Below, one piece after another: positions 1 to 5,561 of a stretch of 6,027 nucleotides of DNA. This stretch comes from Desulfobacteraceae bacterium (GTDB lineage: Bacteria; Desulfobacterota; Desulfobacteria; Desulfobacterales; JAABPS01). A program made the translations under genes and the position numbers. The DNA lies in the NCBI GenBank assembly GCA_011391835.1, contig JAABPS010000182.1, positions 1 through 6,027 of the forward strand, in the 5' to 3' direction. Each line of letters begins with the position of its first letter. Position 1 is the first letter of the stretch. The notes beneath the pieces were generated by a model that saw only the letters and a program-made list of their open reading frames with translations, was not told where the DNA came from and did not search any database.

Positions 1-435
1 AAGAGCCATGTCAGGGCTGAAAATCGCCTGTTTGCCACACTGGATCCTTCAAGCCGGCGTCTGAAGTTTCCTGAAAACATCGATGTTATTATCACTGATA
101 CGGTGGGGTTTATTGAAAATATTCCCAAGGATCTGCTGGTGGCGTTTCATGCGACATTTGAAGAGCTTGAAAATGCAAATCTTCTACTGCATGTAATTGA
201 TATTCATCATCCGCGTTTTAATGAGCAGATCGAATCCGTTGAAAGGCTTCTTGCAGATCTCAACTTACATAAAATACCGATGCTGCGTGTGTTGAATAAG
301 CAGGATCTGGTGGAAAGGGAAAGGGTACAGCAATTGGCTGGATCCCTTAAAGGCATACCCATCTCTGCCAGGTCAGAAGACACATTGGGCCCTCTGATCA
401 GAAAAATGAATGACATGGCTTTGTCCATGGCATAA
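1..435 (+). CDS. hflX: HflX-family GTPase, C-terminal part (5' end outside window)
   Basis: The reading frame is open from the first base and ends at TAA 433-435, giving 144 residues of a protein that starts upstream. HflX is a ribosome-binding translational GTPase that splits or rescues stalled 70S ribosomes in the cytoplasm; this is family knowledge. Visible GTPase motifs are the switch I region (RLFATLDP, residues 9-16 of the fragment), G3 DTVGF at 33-37, G4 NKQD at 99-102 and G5 SAR at 122-124. The stretch between G3 and G4 (FHATFEELENANLLLHVIDI) is typical of HflX. The N-terminal HflX domain and the P-loop lie outside the window. An internal GTG at 103 falls inside the G3 motif and is not a start. 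The C-terminus is short and stops soon after the G domain. suhB follows 95 bp downstream on the same strand. I see no truncation other than the window edge. Confidence 0.93.
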   Translation, partial: KSHVRAENRLFATLDPSSRRLKFPENIDVIITDTVGFIENIPKDLLVAFHATFEELENANLLLHVIDIHHPRFNEQIESVERLLADLNLHKIPMLRVLNKQDLVERERVQQLAGSLKGIPISARSEDTLGPLIRKMNDMALSMA

Positions 436-530
436 ATATGTGTGGGGGATATTTTTCAGAAGTATAACTTATCCATAGCCAGGGTTAGAATTATTCAACG
501 TTTTACTGTTAACGATAGGATAAACCAACA

Positions 531-1307
531 ATGGAATTAGAAGGTGTACAAAGGGTCGGCTTGACGGCAGCCTTGAAAGGGGCAAAGATATTACGATCCT
601 ATTTCGGGAACGTGACGCATATCTCCCAAAAGGGTGTGATTGACCTGGTCACCGAAGCGGATGTGAATTCGGAACATGCTATTATCGAAACCATAAAAGG
701 TGTGTTTCCGGACCATTCCATCCTTGCAGAGGAAAGCGGGCTCAATGACCAGACATCCCCCTGTCAGTGGATTATTGATCCTCTGGATGGAACAACCAAT
801 TATGCCCATGGGGTGGGTCTTTTTGCGATTTCCATTGCTTTTGCGATGAACCAGTCCATTGTTTTTGCCATTGTATTGAATCCCATTACCCAGGAGCTGT
901 TTACAGCCACTCATGGAAATGGCGCAATGCTCAACAATCAAAGGATTAACGTTTCAACGACGGAAAAGGTTTCAGAGAGTCTGCTGGTAACGGGATTTCC
1001 GTATAATTTAAAAACTGCGTTTGATCCCCTGATCAAACGGTTTTCCAACTGTCTGAATGCTGCCCAGGGAGTCAGGCGGCTGGGATCTGCGGCTCTTGAT
1101 TTATGCTATGTTGCGTGCGGACGATTTGACGGTTTCTGGGAACAACAGCTACATCCGTGGGACACAGCAGCAGGCATTTTAATTGCCCGCGAAGCGGGCG
1201 CGGTGATTACGGATTTCTCGAACCGTCCATTTACCATTGAGAAAAAAGAAATAGTGGCGACCAATGGCCACATTCACCATGAAATGCTGGAGATATTAAC
1301 CATCTGA
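531..1307 (+). CDS. suhB: Inositol monophosphatase family protein (SuhB-like)
   Basis: The gene encodes a 258-residue Mg-dependent phosphatase of the inositol monophosphatase family, close to the usual 255-270 residues. Motifs read in order are TEAD at 41-44, AEESG at 66-70, the metal-binding DPLDGTTNY signature at 83-91, and the C-terminal HPWDTAAGILIAREAGA block from 208. By family alignment the likely metal ligands are E67, D83, D86 and D211, all present. The expected activity is myo-inositol-1-phosphate hydrolysis in the cytosol. In E. coli the homologue also acts with NusA and RNA polymerase in rRNA antitermination, so the phosphatase role in vivo is not certain. The start is ATG 531, with a modest AGGA at 517-520, 10 nt upstream. 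The stop is TGA 1305-1307, only 14 bp from the stop of the converging glcD-like gene, and no terminator hairpin is visible between them. The gene could be co-transcribed with hflX. Confidence 0.92.
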   Translation: MELEGVQRVGLTAALKGAKILRSYFGNVTHISQKGVIDLVTEADVNSEHAIIETIKGVFPDHSILAEESGLNDQTSPCQWIIDPLDGTTNYAHGVGLFAISIAFAMNQSIVFAIVLNPITQELFTATHGNGAMLNNQRINVSTTEKVSESLLVTGFPYNLKTAFDPLIKRFSNCLNAAQGVRRLGSAALDLCYVACGRFDGFWEQQLHPWDTAAGILIAREAGAVITDFSNRPFTIEKKEIVATNGHIHHEMLEILTI

Positions 1308-1321
1308 ATTGTGCGGGTAGT

Positions 1322-2704
1322 TTAGTCCTGAAATATTTTTCCGGGATTTAATATATTGTTTGGATCAAAAAGTTTCTTAATTCGTTTCATTAAGTCAAGT
1401 TCAATGGGACCTATTTCTTTTGAGATAAACGGCGCCTTTGCTGTGCCGATTCCGTGTTCTCCTGAAATTGTTCCGCCCAGTTCAATGGTAAAGTCAAACA
1501 AAGATTCCACAGCGGTTTGCGCCTTTTTTAAATCATCCTTGTTTTTTTTATCCAGCATGATGTTGAAATGGATGTTTCCATCTCCCGCGTGACCGAAACT
1601 GACCATGATAAGGCCGGTTTCCGACCGTAATGCGTCTATCTTTTTGACAATATCAGGGATTTTATTTCTCGGGACTACGATATCTTCGTTTATTTTATCC
1701 GGTGCATAGGTAAATAAAGAAGGCGAGATTGCTTTTCGGGCCTTCCACAGATCAGCCGCCTCATCTTCGGTTTGGGCTACTGTAAAATTGTTAGCGCCAC
1801 CGGCAATGCAGATTTCTTTTAAATGGTTCACCATGGCATCTATTTCAATTTTAGTTCCATCTACTTCCAGAAGCAATATAGCTTCAGCATCTGTAGGGAG
1901 TCCTGCGTGAAGATAGTTTTCAGCACACCGGATAGACGCATTATCCATATATTCGATGGTTCTGGGAATGATTCGACGCCGGATGATGTCTGACACCGTT
2001 TTCGCTGCAGCTTCAATTCGATCAAATACAGCAGTCATGGTTTTGACTGCCTCCGGTAGAGGCAGAAGCCTGAGCGTCATTTCTGTAATGATCCCAAGGG
2101 TTCCTTCGGAACCGATGAGAAGTCGGGTCAGATCATACCCCACAACACCCTTCATGGTTTGAACGCCAGTTCGGATAATGTCTCCGTTTGCAAGAACCGC
2201 TTCAACGCCCAGAACGTAATCCCGTGTGACACCATATTTAACGGCTCTTGGTCCGCCGGCGTTTTCAGCAAGGTTGCCTCCCAGCGTACAGACATCGGCG
2301 CTTGAGGGATCCGGGGGATAAAACAAACCCTGCTGTTCTACCATATGTTGAAAATGGCCTGTGATAACGCCAGGTTCAACAAACGCAATCAGATTATCCG
2401 GGTCGATTTTTAGGATGTGATTAAGCCGCGACATTCCCACAATGACGCTGTCGTTGACCGGGATGGATCCGCCGGTCATACCGGTACCTGCGCCGCGTGG
2501 AATGACGCTGAAACGTTCGTCATTGGCAAGCGTTAAGATTCGGGATATTTCATCCGTTGTCCTTGGGAAAACAACAGCTGCCGGCAGTTGTCCTTGGGTG
2601 TTGGCATCATAGGTGTAGCAGGCAAGATCTTCTTTTGCCATGCTGCAGTTTGGGCTGCCTACAATATTTCTGAGTTTAGCATAGGTCGATTGGGTTAGCG
2701 TCAT
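1322..2704 (-). CDS. glcD: FAD-linked D-2-hydroxyacid (glycolate/D-lactate) dehydrogenase, GlcD-like
   Basis: This is a flavoprotein of the GlcD / D-lactate dehydrogenase (FAD-binding type 4, VAO) family, which oxidises D-2-hydroxyacids such as glycolate or D-lactate to the 2-oxoacid. From the chosen start it is 460 residues, the normal family length. The FAD-binding domain shows PRGAGTGMTGG at about 69-79, TLGGNLAENAGGPRAVKYG at about 140-158 and GYDLTRLLIGSEGTLGIIT at about 189-207. The C-terminal oxidase domain has FGHAGDGNIHFN at about 370-381, whose histidines usually hold a metal or bind substrate, then SGEHGIG at about 414-420 and NPGKI near the end. An in-frame extension to ATG 2770 would add 22 residues (MMHKF...), but these do not resemble the family. 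That ATG also lies only about 7 nt from the predicted transcription start, so ATG 2704 is preferred. Neither start has a good Shine-Dalgarno; AAGGA lies 17 nt before ATG 2704. No partner Fe-S subunit gene is adjacent. Exact substrate unknown. Confidence 0.86.
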   Translation of the reverse strand: MTLTQSTYAKLRNIVGSPNCSMAKEDLACYTYDANTQGQLPAAVVFPRTTDEISRILTLANDERFSVIPRGAGTGMTGGSIPVNDSVIVGMSRLNHILKIDPDNLIAFVEPGVITGHFQHMVEQQGLFYPPDPSSADVCTLGGNLAENAGGPRAVKYGVTRDYVLGVEAVLANGDIIRTGVQTMKGVVGYDLTRLLIGSEGTLGIITEMTLRLLPLPEAVKTMTAVFDRIEAAAKTVSDIIRRRIIPRTIEYMDNASIRCAENYLHAGLPTDAEAILLLEVDGTKIEIDAMVNHLKEICIAGGANNFTVAQTEDEAADLWKARKAISPSLFTYAPDKINEDIVVPRNKIPDIVKKIDALRSETGLIMVSFGHAGDGNIHFNIMLDKKNKDDLKKAQTAVESLFDFTIELGGTISGEHGIGTAKAPFISKEIGPIELDLMKRIKKLFDPNNILNPGKIFQD

Positions 2705-2762
2705 TTCGAATATGAAAATGATCCTTGCTAATGGTTCACGACAAAAAGAAGGGATAAACTTG

Positions 2763-2811
2763 TGCATCATTTAAGCATTCAGAAATATACATACGATGTC
2801 TAAATGATGCA
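2763..2811. repeat. 11-bp perfect inverted repeat flanking the glcD promoter
   Basis: TGCATCATTTA at 2763-2773 and its exact reverse complement TAAATGATGCA at 2801-2811 are separated by 27 bp. The upstream arm overlaps the candidate -35 box. The downstream arm covers roughly +4 to +14 of the predicted transcript. This layout would suit a regulator that binds both arms, or loops or bridges the promoter; GntR-type regulators commonly control glycolate and lactate genes, but no regulator gene is in the window. The downstream arm also contains the ATG-ATG of the rejected long reading of glcD. Confidence 0.65.
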
Positions 2812-2812
2812 A
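2784..2812 (-). promoter_or_regulatory. Candidate sigma-70 promoter for the glcD-like gene
   Basis: On the minus strand a -35 like TTGCAT (2807-2812) is followed after exactly 17 bp by TATATT (2784-2789). The predicted start point is near 2777, giving a leader of about 70 nt before ATG 2704. It lies downstream of the hairpin after rplI, so the glcD-like gene would be transcribed separately from the ribosomal operon. This was found by eye and has no experimental support. Confidence 0.5.
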
Positions 2813-2828
2813 AAAAGTTTTCGTACCA

Positions 2829-2879
2829 GGCCATTGCTTCAGGCTATGCTATATATCCTGCTGCTGAAACGCAATGGCC
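2829..2879 (-). terminator. Hairpin after rplI, possible operon terminator
   Basis: Downstream of rplI, GGCCATTGC (2829-2837) pairs perfectly with GCAATGGCC (2871-2879). After a 2-nt bulge, TTCAG (2838-2842) pairs with CTGAA (2864-2868). On the minus strand the hairpin starts 13 nt after the rplI stop. A T-run (2816-2811) follows only after a gap of about 12 nt, so this is not a textbook Rho-independent terminator. It may instead protect the 3' end of the mRNA or work with other factors. Confidence 0.45.
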
Positions 2880-2892
2880 GTCTGTAAATGGG

Positions 2893-3336
2893 TTACTCTG
2901 GAACGACTTCAACAGTAATTTCGGGTTCCACATTCTGGTAAATACGGATAGGGACCTTGTATGTGCCAAGCGCCTTGATGGGCTCTTTCAGAAGAACCAT
3001 TCTTTTTTCAATTTTAATATCTTGTGCTTCCAAGGCACTGATAATATCGCGCACAGTGACCGATCCGTACAGATGATCTTCATCGCTGACTTTTCCGGAT
3101 ATTTTGCACACCACATTTTTAAGACTACCTGCCATCATTTCAGCGGCTTCCCGTTCTTTGGCAATCTGCAGATCGAATTTACTTTTTTCCTTCTCAAGCA
3201 GTATCCGGTTTTGAGGGGTTGCCAGCATGGCCTTTTTCTGAGGGAGCAGATAATTGCGCGCGTACCCATCTTTTACTGTGACTTCGCTCCCAATGATTCC
3301 CAGTGAGTTTATCGTTTCTTTTAAAATTAGCTTCAT
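2893..3336 (-). CDS. rplI: 50S ribosomal protein L9
   Basis: L9 is a 147-residue large-subunit protein that binds 23S rRNA near the L1 stalk and helps keep the reading frame; its usual length is 147-150. The N-terminal rRNA-binding domain begins MKLILKETINSLGIIG and carries the L9 signature around residues 13-35 (G13, V21, G24-Y25, N28, L30). The glycine usual after the proline is replaced (PQKKA). A charged connecting helix follows (about 41-75, RILLEKEKSKFDLQIAKERE), then the C-terminal domain ending TVEVVPE. The start is ATG 3336 because a strong GGAGG at 3342-3346 sits 5 nt before it. An in-frame ATG at 3348 would add MEVI and would overlap the ribosome binding site. It is the last gene of the rpsF-rpsR-DUF2232-rplI operon, 58 bp after the membrane protein gene. 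The dnaB gene often found after rplI is absent here. Confidence 0.96.
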   Translation of the reverse strand: MKLILKETINSLGIIGSEVTVKDGYARNYLLPQKKAMLATPQNRILLEKEKSKFDLQIAKEREAAEMMAGSLKNVVCKISGKVSDEDHLYGSVTVRDIISALEAQDIKIEKRMVLLKEPIKALGTYKVPIRIYQNVEPEITVEVVPE

Positions 3337-3341
3337 AATTA

Positions 3342-3346
3342 CCTCC
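3342..3346 (-). promoter_or_regulatory. Ribosome binding site of rplI
   Basis: Minus-strand GGAGG is followed after 5 nt by ATG 3336. It decides the L9 start over the in-frame ATG at 3348, which lies upstream of this site. Confidence 0.85.
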
Positions 3347-3364
3347 AACGCAGGAGAGAGAAAC

Positions 3365-3386
3365 CGTGTGAATGTATCTTCACATG
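3365..3386 (-). other. Hairpin between the DUF2232 gene and rplI
   Basis: TGTGAA (3367-3372) and TTCACA (3379-3384) are exact complements around a 6-nt loop. One G-U pair and one C-G pair extend the stem to 8. The hairpin lies in the short gap just after the membrane protein stop and about 19 nt before the L9 ribosome binding site. It could mark an mRNA processing site or modulate L9 yield. There is no T-run after it, so it is unlikely to be a full terminator. Confidence 0.35.
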
Positions 3387-3394
3387 AATTTCCA

Positions 3395-4363
3395 TCACTG
3401 TTCCTGATTATTTATTTTTCTTTCCAGTTTCCTAAAGTCAATCCATATATCAAAAAAACCAACGATGCTGACGACGAATATTAATAGCTGCCTCAGGGCA
3501 ATAAAACTGAGACTGTACAACGAAAATCTAAGCAACTTCGGGAATTGCTTTTTTTCAAAATAAAAAGAAACAACAGCAATGCCCTGGAAAAAATATACGG
3601 TCATCAGGATGATGATGCAGTTTAATCCAATTATCCAAAAAGGGTTTGTCTGCACGATCAGCATGAATCCGCTTGCAATAAATCCCCAGACCAGAATATC
3701 GGGCGCTTTCCATGTTTTGAGCTGTCCAAAATTCGGATACATTATTCCTGCTGCATGCAGCAGGGGTTTTACCAGAAGAATATTTATCCAGATAATAATA
3801 AGCGCGGTGGCTATCGCCAGTGCCGGTAGAATCCGAACCAGAACGTGTTGAAGTCGTTCCATTAACCCTGACAGAGTTTGAATATCTTTTTCCGGCATGC
3901 CAATTTCGTGATACATTGAGACAACCATCTCAAGGCTTTTTGACACATAGTCAGATACCATTGCAACAATGCCGGCATTGGAAATGTTGCTGTAGATAAA
4001 TAAGCAGCAAATGCCACCGACGATCACCGAAAAGCAGGTGTATAGCATTGTTTTCTCAATGGACAAATTTAACTCCATCAATTCCCCCAGAACAAATCCC
4101 AGCAGAAGCAGCTCTATAAAAAACAAAAGATCAAAGGAGATGTTGCCTATGAGTATGGCCATGAGGACTATGGATGCGACCGGAATGGTGGCGCCATTGT
4201 ATCTGCCCAGTTTTAGTCTGTAAAATATGATTGGCAAGGGAAGGAAATAAATTCCCACAGAACCAAGAAACGGCACAAAGACAGATACGCCAAAAATAAG
4301 ACCGGTCACTGCAATGCCATTGAGAATATCTTTCGTCGGACCCCAGTCAATTGTTCGAGGCAC
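3395..4363 (-). CDS. DUF2232 / YybS-like polytopic membrane protein
   Basis: This is a 322-residue, very hydrophobic inner-membrane protein of unknown function. About eight or nine membrane segments can be read, near residues 13-32, 36-50, 58-76, 78-97, 106-125, 175-198, 222-238, 243-266 and 283-305. A hydrophilic, probably helical region of about 50 residues sits between the fifth and sixth. The C-terminal GFFDIWIDFRKL (about 302-313) matches the G..D.W.DFR pattern I associate with the DUF2232/YybS family. The position between rpsR and rplI is also where this family is found in Desulfobacterota. I chose GTG 4363 as start because AAAGGAG (4372-4378) lies 8 nt upstream. An in-frame TTG at 4396 abuts the rpsR stop and adds a basic 11-residue stretch with no Shine-Dalgarno. 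The gap to rpsR is 33 bp, so it should be co-transcribed. Its link to ribosomal proteins is unexplained. Family assignment is by recall of motif and context. Confidence 0.82.
   Translation of the reverse strand: MPRTIDWGPTKDILNGIAVTGLIFGVSVFVPFLGSVGIYFLPLPIIFYRLKLGRYNGATIPVASIVLMAILIGNISFDLLFFIELLLLGFVLGELMELNLSIEKTMLYTCFSVIVGGICCLFIYSNISNAGIVAMVSDYVSKSLEMVVSMYHEIGMPEKDIQTLSGLMERLQHVLVRILPALAIATALIIIWINILLVKPLLHAAGIMYPNFGQLKTWKAPDILVWGFIASGFMLIVQTNPFWIIGLNCIIILMTVYFFQGIAVVSFYFEKKQFPKLLRFSLYSLSFIALRQLLIFVVSIVGFFDIWIDFRKLERKINNQEQ
3747..3764. repeat. 18-bp perfect palindrome inside the DUF2232 gene
   Basis: CCTGCTGCATGCAGCAGG reads the same on both strands and codes for part of the LLHAAG stretch just after the sixth membrane segment. 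In RNA it can form a 7-bp GC-rich stem with a CATG loop. On the plus strand it is followed by GG and TTTT, which imitates a terminator antisense to the gene. It may be only a coincidence of leucine, alanine and glycine codons. Confidence 0.6.
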
Positions 4364-4371
4364 TCTCTTAT

Positions 4372-4378
4372 CTCCTTT
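4372..4378 (-). promoter_or_regulatory. Ribosome binding site of the DUF2232 gene
   Basis: Minus-strand AAAGGAG lies 8 nt before GTG 4363. It is the main evidence for the shorter GTG start over the TTG at 4396. Confidence 0.75.
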
Positions 4379-4396
4379 GAAGCAACGCCTGTTCAA

Positions 4397-4660
4397 TCAA
4401 TTGGCTTCCAGCGTTCCAACAAACGGAAGCAGAGCAATGGTGCGTGCCCGCTTGATCGCATGGGTCAGGAGACGCTGATGTTTTGCACAGGTCCCGGAAA
4501 TCCGCCGGGGGATGATTTTCCCACGCTCCGTAATAAAATATTTGAGCATCTTTTGATCTTTATAGTTTATCACCATACTCTGGTCTGCGCAGAAACGGCA
4601 GACTCTTCGGCGATGATATACTTTTTTTTCTTTTGACTCTTTGGTTCGGTACGCTGCCAT
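4397..4660 (-). CDS. rpsR: 30S ribosomal protein S18
   Basis: S18 is an 87-residue small-subunit protein that binds 16S rRNA as a heterodimer with S6 on the platform. The family core is clear: RRRVCRFCADQ at 17-27, NYKDQKMLKYFITERGKIIPRRISGTCAKHQRLLTHAIKRARTIALLPF from 32 to 80. Cys21, Cys24, Cys58 and His61 form a possible zinc site, so this is the zinc-ligand (C+) form of S18. A basic N-terminal tail (about residues 5-20) precedes the core. The start is ATG 4660 with GGAG 7 nt upstream, inside the end of rpsF. Only 1 bp separates the two genes, which favours equal, coupled synthesis of the S6 and S18 partners. Confidence 0.97.
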   Translation of the reverse strand: MAAYRTKESKEKKVYHRRRVCRFCADQSMVINYKDQKMLKYFITERGKIIPRRISGTCAKHQRLLTHAIKRARTIALLPFVGTLEAN

Positions 4661-4661
4661 T

Positions 4662-5201
4662 TTATTGCTCCTTTTCGCTGGTTTCTTCCTTTGTCACAGA
4701 AGCTTTTTTAGATTTAGTCGCTGCTGCTGGCGAATCAGGAATATCTTTCGATTCTTTTCCCTGAGAAGCATCTTCTGCCTGAGCAGCTCTGGATTCAGAT
4801 ATTTCTTTTGATGTGCTGGAAAATTCCAGATTCGCTTCGGCTTTTTCCTTCAAGTATTTCGCTCTTTCCGCTTCTTCTCTGGCCAATTCTTCTTTTGCAG
4901 CTTCAACATCAGCATTTTTATCGAGCAGAATGGTCATGAACTTGAGAATTTTATCATCAATTCGGAAAAGCCGTTCCATTTCGTCAACCAGTGATCCGGT
5001 TCCGCAATAATCCAATCGAATGTAATGGCCGCGCTGCTTTTTGTTGATTTCATAGGCCAGACGTTTTTGGCCCCAGTCGTCAATTTTTAGAAGGATTCCT
5101 TCCTTCTGCAAAATCAACTCGTTGAGTCTTTCTGTCAGCGAACTCCGCTCTTTATCCGGAAGTTCAGGATCGGCAATAAATATGGTTTCGTATCGTTTCA
5201 T
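4662..5201 (-). CDS. rpsF: 30S ribosomal protein S6 with long charged C-terminal tail
   Basis: S6 is a small-subunit protein that pairs with S18 on the 16S rRNA platform. The core is residues 1-95 or so: MKRYETIFIADPEL, the helix of about 17-33, KIDDWGQKRLAYEINKKQRGHYIRLDY at 39-65, and the second helix and strand ending in KFMTILLDK at 87-95. Beyond it is a tail of about 84 residues. Its first part (97-126) is rich in E, A and K and probably helical; the rest (127-179) is rich in S, K, E and A and probably disordered. The whole protein is 179 residues against about 95-135 in most bacteria. The tail lacks the terminal EE that RimK modifies in E. coli. The start is ATG 5201 with a perfect AAGGAGG (5206-5212) 4 nt upstream. 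This is the first gene of the operon. Confidence 0.96.
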   Translation of the reverse strand: MKRYETIFIADPELPDKERSSLTERLNELILQKEGILLKIDDWGQKRLAYEINKKQRGHYIRLDYCGTGSLVDEMERLFRIDDKILKFMTILLDKNADVEAAKEELAREEAERAKYLKEKAEANLEFSSTSKEISESRAAQAEDASQGKESKDIPDSPAAATKSKKASVTKEETSEKEQ

Positions 5202-5222
5202 ATAACCTCCTTATGGGTATTA

Positions 5223-5257
5223 AAGCCCCGGCTAATATCCGGAGCAAGGATCGGCTT
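5223..5257 (-). promoter_or_regulatory. Candidate S6:S18 autoregulatory leader hairpin
   Basis: In the rpsF leader on the minus strand, AAGCC (5257-5253) pairs with GGCTT (5227-5223). Inside it, ATCC (5251-5248) pairs with GGAT (5240-5237) around a 7-nt loop, and a 3' bulge ATTAGCCGG holds a CCG. The known S6:S18 mRNA element is a hairpin with a conserved CCG that mimics the 16S rRNA site and lies just upstream of rpsF, 11 nt from the Shine-Dalgarno here. An alternative fold, CTCCGG with CCGGGG, competes. The identification is from recall of the motif and was not checked by covariance. Confidence 0.5.
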
Positions 5258-5280
5258 AAAGTAAAATTAAAAAGTAGACC

Positions 5281-5309
5281 ACTTAACATTAACAAAATGA
5301 TACTGTCAA
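5281..5309 (-). promoter_or_regulatory. Candidate promoter of the rpsF operon
   Basis: On the minus strand a perfect TTGACA (5304-5309) is followed after 17 bp by TTAAGT (5281-5286). The -10 is weak, with only 3 of 6 consensus bases. It would place the transcript start near 5274 and leave a leader of about 70 nt that contains the S6:S18-like hairpin. Confidence 0.45.
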
Positions 5310-5326
5310 GATTAATTCATCCAATA

Positions 5327-5348
5327 TCTCATTTTTACTTAAATGAGA
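5327..5348. repeat. 8-bp inverted repeat in the AT-rich intergenic region
   Basis: TCTCATTT (5327-5334) and AAATGAGA (5341-5348) are exact complements around a 6-nt spacer, placed about 18 bp upstream of the rpsF -35 box. It could be a regulator site or chance in AT-rich DNA. The rest of 5310-5485, between the rpsF promoter and the next promoter, is AT-rich and holds no coding frame or RNA gene that I can support. Confidence 0.4.
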
Positions 5349-5485
5349 ATGGCAGAATAAAAACAGAAACATTTTGATTGAGAATATGCAATTTTATACA
5401 GAGCAACCAGAATAGTTTCAACTAACTGAAATATAACAAAATTGATGAATACATAGAAGGGCTGATAAGTGAATTCAATCAAATA

Positions 5486-5515
5486 TTGACATTCATATCT
5501 ACGTTACGGTAGATA
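5486..5515 (+). promoter_or_regulatory. Candidate promoter of the small membrane protein gene
   Basis: A perfect TTGACA -35 lies at 5486-5491. The -10 is unclear: TAGATA at 5510-5515 (18-bp spacing) or GATATT at 5512-5517 (20-bp spacing, 4 of 6 consensus bases). Poor or long spacing suggests a regulated promoter. The leader to ATG 5562 would be about 40 nt. Confidence 0.5.
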
Positions 5516-5516
5516 T
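5495..5516. promoter_or_regulatory. Dyad operator candidate in the small gene's promoter
   Basis: ATATCTAC (5495-5502) and GTAGATAT (5509-5516) form a perfect 8-bp inverted repeat with a 6-bp centre (GTTACG). It fills the space between the -35 box and the -10 region. A dimeric regulator here would block polymerase, or act in the manner of MerR proteins by remodelling a long spacer. No regulator gene is nearby and I cannot name the family. Confidence 0.55.
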
Positions 5517-5561
5517 TCAACATTGCTGTTAACAATAACTTAAAATGAGGAGGGGACGAAA

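Noticed and set aside
436..530. Separate suhB promoter between hflX and suhB
   Set aside because: No pair of -35 and -10 boxes with acceptable spacing stands out in these 95 bp.
591..941. 116-codon minus-strand frame opposite suhB
   Set aside because: It is antisense to the best-conserved part of the phosphatase, including its metal-binding signature, and the product resembles nothing I know.
1356..2162. Plus-strand frames opposite the glcD-like gene
   Set aside because: They are antisense to conserved FAD-oxidase motifs and give low-complexity products.
3022..3484. Two plus-strand frames opposite rplI and the end of the DUF2232 gene
   Set aside because: Both are antisense to clear genes, overlap each other, and have odd Phe/Ser-rich compositions typical of shadow frames.
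3747..3770. Plus-strand terminator at the palindrome
   Set aside because: No plus-strand gene precedes it, and the stem lies inside a well-supported minus-strand gene, so I list it only as a palindrome.
3579..4223. Plus-strand frames opposite the DUF2232 gene
   Set aside because: They mirror membrane-segment codons on the other strand and have no ribosome binding site or known motif.
4813..5010. Ser/Phe/Ala-rich plus-strand frame opposite rpsF
   Set aside because: It is the complement of the Glu/Lys/Ala-rich S6 tail, which explains its composition.
5258..5560. Small RNA or tRNA in the AT-rich intergenic region
   Set aside because: No cloverleaf, no terminator hairpin with T-run and no conserved RNA motif is visible beyond the listed promoters and dyads.
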